A stretch of 64,000 nucleotides of DNA, from the NCBI GenBank assembly GCA_025890175.1, contig JANPYM010000010.1, positions 1,022,427-1,086,426 on the forward strand. Reading direction: 5' to 3'. The translations under genes were made by a program, and so were the position numbers. This document shows positions 1 to 9,731 of this stretch, piece by piece; the stretch's first letter is position 1; each line of letters begins with the position of its first letter. The DNA is from Ciborinia camelliae. Taxonomy: Eukaryota; Ascomycota; Leotiomycetes; Helotiales; Sclerotiniaceae. The notes beneath the pieces are model-generated. The model was not told where the DNA came from. It did no database searches and saw only the letters and a list, made by a program, of their open reading frames with translations.

Positions 1-24
1 CTCTATCTCTATCTCTATCTCTAT
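1..24. repeat. CTCTAT microsatellite at window edge
   Basis: Four perfect copies of CTCTAT begin the window. The array may extend beyond the left edge. No coding role is visible. Confidence 0.9.
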
Positions 25-121
25 TCTATCCTGCCTTCACTCTCTCACCCATTTTTGGTATTTCCATCCCGCTCCATCAGATATCCAACATTATCGTGAT
101 GATCTACAATCTTCACTGACT

Positions 122-1152
122 ATGCCGCACGCACCACAACCTTTACATCGTCTTCGCGACCAGCCCACGAGCAAATCCGGGGTATATAAGAAGATTGAAT
201 ATCTTCTATCAAAGCTAAAAAGTAACCGTCCACCATAAAATCAATTTGTGACCAAATAACTGACTATTGGAAACAAGTCCGGACACTTTCTTCCCAGGAA
301 CAGGGACAAAAACAGGCTCATACCTTAGGACCATGTAATGGATTTTTCAATTTACCAGCCGAGCTTCGGCATGAGGTCTATTCATATCTCTTCAAAAATT
401 TGAGATGTCGAAACGATATCTTTTGTGAAGCAGAATGCCACGACTTTTTCACTCACGAAGGAGCAGTCCTGTTTCGCGTGAACCACTGGTTTTTGAATGA
501 TGCCGCCGAATTTTTGTGTCGGATGAATCCTCGATTTACATTATATCGACCTTCGCTGTGTCGTTTTGCTTTCTCTATCACAAACAATTGTGTTCGATTT
601 TTGAAAAGCCTGGAATTATCAGTCCCATCTTCCGAGATCATTTTACTAGAGCCAATTTTTGAGGAAATCTTGGCTTCCAATGCTCCTTTAACTTCACTTA
701 TCTTACATCTTACTCCTACCTTTCCAGGAAGCTTGAGTCATCCATGGCCAATGTATATTATCCCAAGATTACAAGTGGAAACACCGGCAAAAGAACATTT
801 TTACAATGTTCATCCTCATTATTTATCCATCGAATACCATTCGCAAGCTGCTGTGGATAATTGCCATCGTTCCCCATTATTTATAGGCAAACTCCAAAAT
901 CTTCGATACTTGAAGATTACAGGACAGCCCGAATTCGATATCATGTTTGAACTTGCTATCGTGAAACTCCATCTTGGAATGATGGGCGCCGCTAAATCAG
1001 CCGGGACACACGTCGCTTTATCACCGAATAACGGGCCTCGTGGTGAGGAATGGTATTATGAAATTTGGATCATTCCGAGTAAGCAATTGCTGTTATTGGC
1101 CGACCTTTACGGTTATCGTTGCAATGCTCCCATTCTGAGATTGGTTTCGTAA
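122..1152 (+). CDS. F-box-like/2EXR-type hypothetical protein
   Basis: The reading frame 298-1152 carries the start of an F-box-like domain, with the motif FNLPAELRHEVYSYLF. This motif is typical of the large Pezizomycotina families of F-box/2EXR proteins, thought to be substrate adaptors or orphan proteins. No in-frame ATG lies between the stop at 223-225 and the motif, so the start must be in an upstream exon. I propose exon 122-181 (ATG, 20 codons), an intron 182-297 (GTATAT...CCCAG, 116 nt) and exon 298-1152, which join in phase and give 304 residues. A TATATAAG string at the donor could instead be a TATA box, in which case the gene lacks a start and is a relic. The protein ends with a hydrophobic segment around IPSKQLLLLADLYGY. 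Function beyond the domain is unknown. Confidence 0.5.
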
Positions 1153-2441
1153 TGCTGACATTGAATACAGCCCCCCGTCACCCGAAGCCAGCAAGTCTTG
1201 CATCGCATAAGCTCTTGGAGCGCTGATGACGCCGGCATTTCAACTCGTCTTGAGAAATTTTACGAGCTTTATTCCTACCATAGGGATTGAAATGCAATCT
1301 GACTCTTACCGGTGGGCCCATATCCAAGGCCTTTTCTTGCCCGAGATATGGTCTACAGAATCAAGCCATCTTGGCTCTATCTCTGTATCGTGTAAGACTG
1401 AAGGCGATATCTGCCAAAGTGCGGCTCTACAACTATATCCACAATGAAATGGCGGGCTCGGAGAGATCTAATTTCCTGCAGCTTCTGCCTTGTTTCATTC
1501 TTCATGTTAACACCCACCTAAGAAACAACAGATCAGCAATCAACTCATAATTTCAGTTTGTTGAGTTGTGGTGACCAAGATGATGAAAGCTTAATGGCAT
1601 AAGGCGCAACTACGAAAGCCTTGTTCGAATACCATGGGACTTACGCATGGTGTATGGTGCCATGGACGACATGAAACTTATCGAAACTTTTTGAGGCGCC
1701 AATTATATTTGACAGTTGATGATTAGAAGCATTCTGCAGCACCACGACCGAAAGGAACTACACTTCGAAAGAAAGAGCTGATAGCAATCATACGGCTACG
1801 AATGAAATGCCCATCGAACTTAAATGGTCTTGTACACTGTACCGCGATTCCATTTCTGCAGACCGATCGTCACTCCGAAAAGCCGACAGGTCGACCCGAA
1901 TCTTGCCGGGTACGTCGAACAAGTTAAGACCGATTCCATCTCAAGAGATATCTTCTCCACTCTGGGCCACTAGACCTAAATGTACAACTTGAGTGTTAGT
2001 AGCGGACAGTGAGAAGCTTCACGCAAGATATCATACGCCACCGACCGCGCAGATCATCATTGATATACAGCTTTGTGGTATTACAGAGACCTGTATATCG
2101 AAAAAGGCGTAATGATATTATCGTCTGATCTCAACTTCACATTTAATTTTCATCCTATTGGTTAAAACAGTTATTTTATACCTCTGAAAAAAAAGTCTAG
2201 CGCTTATTCATCCGATCTTGAGCTCTTTTACCCTTGCAATTAGGCAGCGAAACCCTTCTTATATATCTGTTGAAAACTGGGGGTGGTTACAGTTTACTAT
2301 ATTCACATCATACTGAATGGAGGGGTCTGCCCAGGGCTGGAAACAAGCAGTATTGGCTTCTCAATATGGACGGTTATACCCAATTATAATCCGGATCTTT
2401 GCTCAAAGATCTATCCACCATTCACGAATCGAAAAACGACA
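1153..2441. other. Intergenic stretch, nothing supported
   Basis: Only short open frames without family resemblance are present. The stretch holds the 3' flanks of the F-box-like gene and of the convergent reductase gene. I see no repeat or RNA gene. Confidence 0.5.
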
Positions 2442-3415
2442 TTATCTTAGGACCATTCCCCCATTTGCACAAACAACCTGTCCAGTACACCAAGCACTAT
2501 CACTCGTGCACAACATCCCCACAACCCCCGCAATTTCAGAAGTATACCCCGGTCTTCCTCCCGCATTTGGCGCATCATCCACCAAATCCTGATCATCCAA
2601 CTCCGGCCTAATTTGACTTCCCGGCGTACTCTCAATCCAAGGCTTTAGACGCTTCTTGAAGTCCGCAGTGGTCCCAGCCCACATATCCGTCTTCACAGGT
2701 CCAGGGTTAACTGAATTGACTGTCGCGCGATTGTTCAATTCTCGTGCCCATGTTCGTGTCATGGCTTCTACGGCGGCTTTAGTGCCGCCATAAACAGTTT
2801 GTCCCCAGAAGCCCGTAGAACTGGATACAGATGATAGATTGATAATGCGGCCGGATCGATCATGGGGGAGGTAATCTAGAGCTGCTTGTAAAAGAAGAAG
2901 GGGACCGAGGACATTTATTTTGTATTGCCATTGGAACTCATCGATGGTGATTTCTGGGATTGGTGTATTCTGTGATACACCGGCATTATTGACCAGAATA
3001 TCGATTTGGAATTTCCCAGATTGGGAATCCAAGAAGTGAGATTTGCTGGTGCTGATGATGGTATCAGCACCTGATTTCTCAGAAATATCAGCTTGGACAA
3101 TTAGAGTCTTGATGCCGTATTTTCCTTCAAGGCTTTTGGAGAGCTCTGTGGTGAGAGAGGATGAGGATGAGGATGTATAATTTAGGACTAGATTGGCGCC
3201 TTTGGATGCGAGGTTTTCCGCTATTGCTGCTCCAATTCCTGGGGTAATTTGATTAGTCGGAGTTATACTTCTAAAGTGTGTGATAGTATGGACGGCCAAG
3301 GGGATTGGGAAAGGGATTTCAGATGTATATCAGAGTAACACACAAACTCACCTCTAGAAGCACCAGTGATGATAGCAAGTTTTCCTTCTAAAGGCCTATA
3401 ACCTGGAGAAGCCAT
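2442..3415 (-). CDS. Short-chain dehydrogenase/reductase (SDR), classical type
   Basis: Two exons, 3415-3352 and 3238-2442, are split by a 113-nt intron (GTGAGT...CCCCAG) and encode 286 residues. The intron falls exactly inside the nucleotide-binding motif; after splicing it reads TGASRGIGAAIA at residues 17-28, the TGxxxGxG Rossmann signature. The NNAG motif and the catalytic set follow, with Ser near 158 and YGGTK (Tyr171, Lys175). An NG-containing C-terminus is as expected for 3-oxoacyl reductase-like SDRs. These enzymes reduce or oxidise carbonyl/alcohol groups with NAD(P)H. The substrate cannot be told from sequence. Without the splice the second exon reads through from an unrelated start, so the two-exon model is well supported. 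No membrane or targeting signal is seen. Confidence 0.9.
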
Positions 3416-3910
3416 TGCGTACTTTTTAAATTGGTGAGTCCTGATAGTAATCTTAAAGCTTGGAGAGGGAAGAGATATCTGAGTTTATTGTTTTCACTTC
3501 GTCTTCGGGGGATGATATAAAGAAATTATAACAGACAGCTATAGACAAGAAGACAAAAGACAAACGGAAAGAGACATCTACTTAACTTTATATGTGTGTA
3601 ACAAATAGTGAATAAGTTCCACCACTTAATTGAACTTTCCTTCCCTCCCCTTCTTCCCTGGCCACCTGCATCACTTGATCACTTGTCGCTTATGGTGGGG
3701 GATTACCTTCAATTGTCGGCATAGAGATCTCCGGGGTCCATTTATCACTTTATTATTTAAGCGCACCAATTATGATTCTTTGAAGGTGGAGCTCTATGTA
3801 CCATCACACATTGTCTATCATCCAGTTCAGAGCTCTCACACAAGCAACCAGTGAACCTCCCTCCCCACCATAACCCAATTGAAAGAAAGATATACCTTTC
3901 CGTTGCAACA

Positions 3911-4835
3911 ATGGATATTAGACTTTTGCGTCCTTCGGATATTCCGCATGTACAACATGCCAATATCACCAACCTTCCCGAGAAGTTTGTCTCCCACTCC
4001 CCCTCCTCTCCCCTCCCTCTTTCTCCAAATTTCCCTCTTCCCAATCCTTGCTTACTAACAGCCCTTCCCCCATAGCTATTTCATGAAATACTACCTATAC
4101 CATGCGCTCTCCTGGCCCCAACTCTCCTACGTCGCAGTCGACGTCTCGCGCCCTCAAAAAACCCCCTACGATTATCCCCGCATCGTCGGCTATGTCCTTG
4201 CGAAAATGGAGGAGGATCCAGCGGATGGGGTGCAGCACGGTCATATTACTAGTTTGAGCGTCATGAGGACGCATCGCAGATTGGGTATTGCAGAGAAGCT
4301 TATGAGGCAGAGTCGTATGTATTTTCTCTTTTAGGGGGTTTGTTCTCGTTTTGTGGTTTTATCTTTGTTGGGGGGGGGGGGGGGGGGNNNNNNNNNNGTA
4401 TAGATGGATTGGTTTGTTGATCTTAGTATAAGCTAACACAAAATAGAAAAAGCAATGGTCGAAACCTTCTCCGCACAATACGTCTCCCTGCACGTCAGAG
4501 TCTCCAACCAAGCAGCCCTCCGTCTCTACCGCGACACACTGGGTTTCCAAACCGAGAAAATCGAAGCAAAATACTATGCAGATGGCGAAAATGCTTACTC
4601 GATGAATCTTGATTTGAGTTATATTAGAGAACAGATATTGGATGAGGCGGAAGAGGATGAGGGGGAGCCTGTGGGGAGTGCGGGGAGTAGGAAAGATGTT
4701 AAGGCTCTGGAGGAGGGGAAGGAAGTAGGGGATGAGAAGAGCGAGAAGAAGAGGAAGGTCAAGGTGGGACGTGGACTGGGGGTGGGAGAGTTGGTTGAGA
4801 AGAATGAGGCGTTACCTATTAGGGAAGGGAAGTGA
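3911..4835 (+). CDS. NAA10: N-alpha-acetyltransferase catalytic subunit (NatA, Naa10/Ard1)
   Basis: Three exons (3911-3984, 4076-4314, 4447-4835) give 233 residues. The N-terminus [19 protein letters not shown], the [18 protein letters not shown] stretch created by the first splice, and [17 protein letters not shown] created near the second are hallmarks of Naa10. The acetyl-CoA-binding motif RRLGIA lies at residues 92-97. Naa10 with Naa15 acetylates the N-termini of nascent chains after methionine removal, at the ribosome. The C-terminal tail (after about residue 165) is acidic then Lys-rich, as in fungal and animal Ard1. Intron 1 is GTTTGT...CATAG (91 nt). Intron 2 (4315-4446) contains an 18-G run and a 10-N assembly gap, so its true length is unknown, but both exon edges are intact and in phase. 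Confidence 0.95.
4370..4397. other. Poly-G run plus 10-N assembly gap in NAA10 intron 2
   Basis: Eighteen G residues (4370-4387) are followed by ten N (4388-4397). This marks a place where assembly or base calling failed. It is confined to the intron and does not disturb the coding exons. Confidence 0.98.
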
Positions 4836-5553
4836 GGTGATGGGATCGAGATTATGAAATATCTCGTTCCAGCGGTTGAACGATATGAGTGAACGAAACG
4901 AGGATGTTAAAAGTATATTGACCGGCATGGCTGCATCCATATGATATGCATACATGCCCGGAGTCTAAAAGTTATTCATCCTGGTGAACTAACATGGCGC
5001 TATAGCTATAGATGATCTATGGGTTACTTTCTCATATAGAGGAGAGTATGTTCCGATGAAAGAAAGCGATTTGCATGTTTCATGGGGACTGAAAACTGAG
5101 GTTTCAGCCCTCAAATACTAATATAGATAGAATATTCAAATCAAAATAAGAATACTCGACATCTTGCAAGCCTTTTATTTCTCCAGAAAGAATTTTGCTT
5201 GTATACTGCTGGTGGTTATATTGCGCATAGAATAAAACCGCTTCCATATTAGGTATATAACTCCTCAACGTTCTTGGAATCTTCAAATCGAAGAGTATCA
5301 TATCAGGCCAGTGAGTGAAGTGCAAGTATTTTACATGCATCTGCTATTTACTAAGTTTATCACACAACAAGGGCAAATGGAATCTATTTGTATCTGAAAG
5401 CACAGTATTGCATTGATGAAATAATGGAAGGAAAAATGTGAATTTATTGAATTATTTGGCGTGGTAAGGAAACCTATAAACTATAAAGGAGCTTTATTGC
5501 TATTGCTATTTTCTCCAGGAATAGGAGGTGCTGGTTCGACGGGTGATATAGGG
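4836..5553. other. Intergenic, NAA10 3' flank
   Basis: This AT-rich stretch lies between the NAA10 stop and the degenerate phosphatase tail. One 78-codon minus-strand frame has no family resemblance. Nothing else is supported. Confidence 0.5.
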
Positions 5554-5742
5554 TTAGTAGGCGGAAGGCTTGCTTTTGGGTTTTGAAGTGGAGGTGAAGG
5601 TGGGATTGGATCGGTGGGTGGGATTATAGCTATCCATATCTAAGGGCGGAGCTGCTTCGATCGGGGGAGGATTTGGCTCCACATTTGAAGGAGATATTTG
5701 GACGACGCGGAGAGGAGTTTCTTCTACGGGTGCTGGGTTCAT
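5554..5742 (-). pseudogene. Out-of-frame proline-rich tail of the histidine phosphatase gene
   Basis: Just past the stop of the phosphatase gene, another frame stays open for 62 codons to 5554. It begins MNPAPVEETP and stays proline-rich, matching in style the in-frame tail that ends PPTEPMNP. The switch occurs in an 8-bp tandem repeat (GGGTTCAT on the plus strand, 5735-5756). One unit fewer would make the two frames continuous. I infer a frame-disrupting duplication, but low-complexity sequence can look proline-rich in two frames by chance. Confidence 0.4.
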
Positions 5743-7065
5743 GGGTTCATGGGTTCGGTGGGTGGTACTGGGTTGGTTGGAGAATTTGGTTCTGAAGGTG
5801 AGAGCGAATCCGTAAGACGGTTTGGTTCAGCGGGGGCGGTGGGTTTAGGAGCTGCTGGTGGAGGTGGAGGAATAAAGTCGCCGGGCTTTTGTAATCCAAT
5901 GTTATTTACTGGTATTGGAGTCTCGGTTAGAGATGGGGGCGCTGGACATATCTTCGGGTCTTCAGTATACTCCGGACCTTTGTAGATCGGATTTGGATCT
6001 TCTCCCAATACACTCTGTCCTTTGACCAAAACAGGGATTACAGCTCCGGTTTTAAGTGAGAAGGTTCGATGACCGATGACTCGTAAGATGGTGTTGATAG
6101 CTCCGGAATGGGAACTGAGTGAAATAAAAGTACTATTATCATTCATGAATAAATCGTCGAGAAGGGTTTTAAATCTTCGGTTTTCTGCCTCTTGGGTCTC
6201 AGAGTAATTGGCGCGCCAATAAGGATCTTCTTCGGGGAATTTGGATTCGAACTTCCAGTTAGGGAAGAGGGCGTGGATGTAAGTTTTTGAGCGGCGTCGA
6301 TCGCAAGTGTGGGAGGAGATTCCTTCACGGAGGAGTTCTTTGATGATGGGGACGAACGGGGGTGAGGAAGGAGGGAGTGATAGGTTGTTGAATGTGAGGG
6401 AGCAGGTTTCAAGACAACGGGTTAGGGGTGAGACGTAATAGGATTGGGGTGGAGATATATTTTGTGTTGTGATTAGTTTTCCCCAGAAGTCATTGGCTAC
6501 GAGAGCTTGGGCAACACCAGTGGGAGCAAGTTGGGAATCGGCCCATGTGGAATTTGCATCGCCGTCCAGATGAGACCAGTAGCACTATGAGAGTTAGTGA
6601 GGATCGTGTATTGGAGGTCAGATAAAATATACATCCCATGCTTCTTTTCCCACTTCAGTCTCTTTTATATTGTGATACCCTTCTCCATGACGCCCCACTT
6701 TCAAAAGTCAATTGTACATCATGCGATGGAATCAATCGAGAATACATACAGTAAAGAACCTTATACCGAACATTCTCAGGAGTTTGAGTATTGAGCTTCA
6801 CAACATGATTCTCAAATCTCTCCCATTGAGTCTTTTGCCTCTCAGGATCAAATTCTGGGTCCGTATCATACCCCCGATCCTTCAAACCAAAGTTCATGGT
6901 CTAAACAGTCATGTTAATATGAGGTCCAACGGCATGATTGCAAATATTCTTTCTTACAGTATAATTGAAGGTTTCCGAATCAGTATTCTGATCATCTTGT
7001 AGGAAATAACCAACAACGTTCCTGAACTCCATATGTCTAACCTTTGATTGTACCTTGTTATTCAT
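5739..7065 (-). CDS. Phosphoglycerate-mutase-like protein (histidine phosphatase superfamily)
   Basis: Four exons (7065-6958, 6900-6750, 6697-6633, 6584-5739) give 389 residues, with introns of 57, 52 and 48 nt. The order of motifs is that of fungal GPM-like histidine phosphatases: VVGYFLQDD and NFGLKDRGYDTD near the N-terminus, the catalytic LGRHGEGYHN (Arg89-His90-Gly91) formed across the second splice, EAWDCYWSHLDGD formed across the third, SPLTRCLET, the EGISSHTCDRRR stretch, and the distal His267 in SLSSHSG. The acid/base and phospho-His residues are therefore all present. The physiological substrate of this subfamily is unclear; it is not the glycolytic enzyme proper. After about residue 310 the protein becomes a proline-rich tail that stops in a short tandem repeat and may be truncated. 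Confidence 0.85.
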
Positions 7066-7695
7066 GATGTAGAATGGGGCTAGAAAAAGTGTAGCTAAAA
7101 ATAAGCAAGGTCTAGAGTTTGAGTTTGGTTGATTAGTTGATTAGTTGATGAGCTTAAAGTTCTCCGGGAATACGGAGTAAAGAAGTAAATCAAGACAACC
7201 AAATACAGTTCTACCTTAGGTAGTAAAGAGTAAAGAGTAAAGAGACAGTACAGAACGGGTTTCCCGTAAAAGGGTAAATCCAACTCACATAATCAAAGAT
7301 ATCCTCCAAACCCCCGTTTGTCGTTTATTCCCATGAGCGTATTGATAGGCATTAGCAATACCATTTGCGCCCAACCTTCCATTCGACCCCGACCCATCAT
7401 TACCCAATAAAGATTCCTGATCCTCCATATCTTGCGCTTTCAACGTTCACAACCATCCAAGATCAAAACCGTAGAGTAAAATTGAACACAAAAGCGAAAA
7501 CCATACAGAACATTCGGAAAAGAGAGTTAAATTTGGCGACGGTAGAAATATAGGCCTAGGCTTGGACGCTTTGATTAGAGAAATCAATCGTATATTGATT
7601 GTATTTAAGATGAAAGAGCAAGTCCAATTCCAACAATCATCACGTGCGAAGAAATTTAATTACCTATTCGGGTTGTTTTATAATAAGTTTGTGCC

Positions 7696-7705
7696 TACCT
7701 AGGTA
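7696..7705. repeat. TACCTAGGTA palindrome, one of six exact copies
   Basis: This perfect 10-bp palindrome occurs at 7696, 11670, 26391, 26992, 47805 and 59106, always between genes. Near matches lie in GGTAGG-rich DNA elsewhere and at 59122. Chance would give well under one copy in 64 kb of random sequence. Its role is unknown; it could be a protein-binding site or the core of a dispersed simple repeat. Confidence 0.7.
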
Positions 7706-8019
7706 AGGTTAAAATGTAATCAGCGCCGGTTTAGGCATGATAATGACCTCGAGAATTAAAATGTGGAAATTAATAAAGCGGCGGCATTATTGTCTGATTA
7801 TGTAACATGAAGCTCAGGTACCTAGCTGGAGTTCCGATATCCATCCTCAATGGAATAATACGAATAATGCTAAAGGATCCATCCGTTTCACCAGTCAAAA
7901 CGGTTCGAAGCGCAATGGAATGATCATGGTACGTCGTAAGGTAATACGTGAAAATTCTATGAGGATGAAGTTGACTTCGTCGGAATCTCTACCGGAAGAG
8001 ATCCTCCGATTTAGCCAAA

Positions 8020-8046
8020 ATTGGATTGGATTGGATTGGATTGGAT
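8020..8046. repeat. ATTGG pentamer array (five reverse CCAAT boxes)
   Basis: Five perfect ATTGG units occupy 8020-8044. Each unit is the complement of a CCAAT box, the core site of the Hap/NF-Y complex. The 5-bp period is too tight for one complex per site. It may simply be a microsatellite. Confidence 0.75.
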
Positions 8047-8280
8047 ATACCTAGTTGAGCAAGGGTTCTCTTTCTCTTTCTCTTTTAAGATCAGCGCATC
8101 TTTGATGTTAATATCATATATTGCCTTCCTTTGGCAGTACAGTCAGTATACATTTATGATCATCACAGGCATCATTTGCTGAAGCGGAGGGATTAGGTTG
8201 CATTGTTTGCCTGCTTTTCCCATTATGTTCAACGTTGCGAATTTAATCAGCTGAGCTATCTTAGCATGGGCATTGAGATT

Positions 8281-8463
8281 TCAATCCCGAATTTCAAAGC
8301 CCATATCTCCTACCAATTGCCCATCCAGTAAAGAATATAAGTGCCAAGAGACAATACGTGTTCCTGGATGAGGAAAATCCCTCGGGCGAAAAGGAAAAAT
8401 CATAACAGCACCGTTGCAGCATGGCCAAACAATCCAATCCATTTGATCCCCTCGCAAGAGCAT
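8281..8463 (-). other. Possible downstream exon of the 8492-8854 gene
   Basis: A 60-codon minus-strand frame contains CCNGAVMIFPFRPRDF and HPGTRIVSWHLYSLLDGQLV, which reads more like protein than a chance frame. I could not find a splice that joins it in phase to the frame upstream, so its status is open. I do not recognise a family. Confidence 0.2.
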
Positions 8464-8491
8464 CAGGCAACATTCGACATTCGCCTCCTAG

Positions 8492-8854
8492 TTACCAAGC
8501 CCACCTGTTTGCATGGCGAGCACAAAGATTGTCCGAGGTGCAAGATGGGCATTGGTCCTCTGCAGCTTGCTCTTGTCCATCATGTGTGGAGGCTCGGTCT
8601 ACCTGATTATGTCCATTATCGCTTGCTGCTCCACCATCCCGATTATGAGTTTGCAGTTCCCTATCCTGTGTAGCCTGAGATTGAGCGTCGCGTTGGCTGT
8701 TACTATGACCCGCTCGAGTCGATCTTCTCGCGAATCCTGACTGCACAAGATTTAGTCTTTTATTTCCAGATTGGTCGAGCTCAAACAAACTTACATCAGG
8801 GTGTGCCCTTGCAATATGACGAGCAGCCTCCAGGGTCATAAGGCGAGTGCCCAT
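8492..8854 (-). CDS. Small hypothetical protein, doubtful gene
   Basis: The frame starts MGTRLMTLEAARHIARAHPD and stays open for 120 codons. It contains a credible 54-nt intron (8794-8741, GTAAGT...GTGCAG) that is a multiple of three and has no stop, so the frame stays open with or without splicing. Spliced, the product is about 102 residues, rich in Arg, Gln, Ser and Asp, with a CPSC...C cluster near the end. The terminal codons overlap a GTGGGC donor-like site, so the gene may continue into a further exon. I recognise no family. The start and intron give it some support, but expression evidence would be decisive. Confidence 0.3.
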   Translation of the reverse strand: MGTRLMTLEAARHIARAHPDVSLFELDQSGNKRLNLVQSGFARRSTRAGHSNSQRDAQSQATQDRELQTHNRDGGAASDNGHNQVDRASTHDGQEQAAEDQCPSCTSDNLCARHANRWAW

Positions 8855-9731
8855 TTTGTATCTGTGGCGAAGTGGGTGTCGATATAGGATCTCGCAACGA
8901 CAATGGGTGGATTCGAAGGTCTTTTACAGTGCAGTGTAGATTTGAAGGATCTAGAGACTTAATTTCAATGATCCGAGGGAGTATCGAGATTCGAAAATAT
9001 ATGTAGACTTTGCATGATATTATAAAATGACGGTGAGAAGCCTTGTATGGGCTTCAAAATTCCAACACAAAACGGTCCGTGACTCCGCGTTTGCTTTTCA
9101 TTCTTGCAGCAGCCTTGAAGCACATGGATATGCTGTAACTTTTAAGTTTTGTGAATGGCTGATGTTTTAGCATATTCTTACGGTATTCCTATTCGTTCGC
9201 TTCGTCTTATACAATGTACTCATCATACATTATTTGAGCGGGTAGGTGCGCAAGGAAGCAGCTCTAACGTCTCCTATTGCGGGACAAAGAAGAATAGACA
9301 AGGGTTTATACCTCAAATTCATCATGTCGACTCGTTTCCCTTCTGCAAACCAAAGTCCTCTTCCGTATCCCGGAAGCAACTCGACTGGTCTTACGTCTGA
9401 TGCCACACTACATAATCCTGTAAAAACTCGGACCGAGTGTCTGGAAAGGAAAGGATGTTGTGATAAGTAATCATAAAAATGGCCTTCATACAGATAATTT
9501 GCGGAACAACCATAAATGGACGCCGTACCTGCAATCATTTACAGTATACAGAGTCTTTGCAAACCCTTACACAGCGACTGACTGCGAAATCAAGAAGCGG
9601 GGTCCCACAGTCCTAGGCAAGATACCAATGCATAGAAACGTGATGTCAAGATTGCAATTCACCGCCCCTTCTGATCATTCGAGTCACATGCAGCAAAAAA
9701 GATTCTCTATTGCAACCGCCGTGGGAGATAT
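8855..9731. other. Intergenic, nothing supported
   Basis: Short frames on both strands show no family resemblance. The stretch separates the doubtful small gene from the 3' end of the desaturase gene. Confidence 0.45.

Larger units (their letters stand above)
7066..8280. other. Intergenic upstream of the histidine phosphatase gene
   Basis: No supported gene. It holds the promoter side of the minus-strand phosphatase gene, a TACCTAGGTA palindrome (7696-7705) and an ATTGG pentamer array (8020-8044). Confidence 0.5.
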
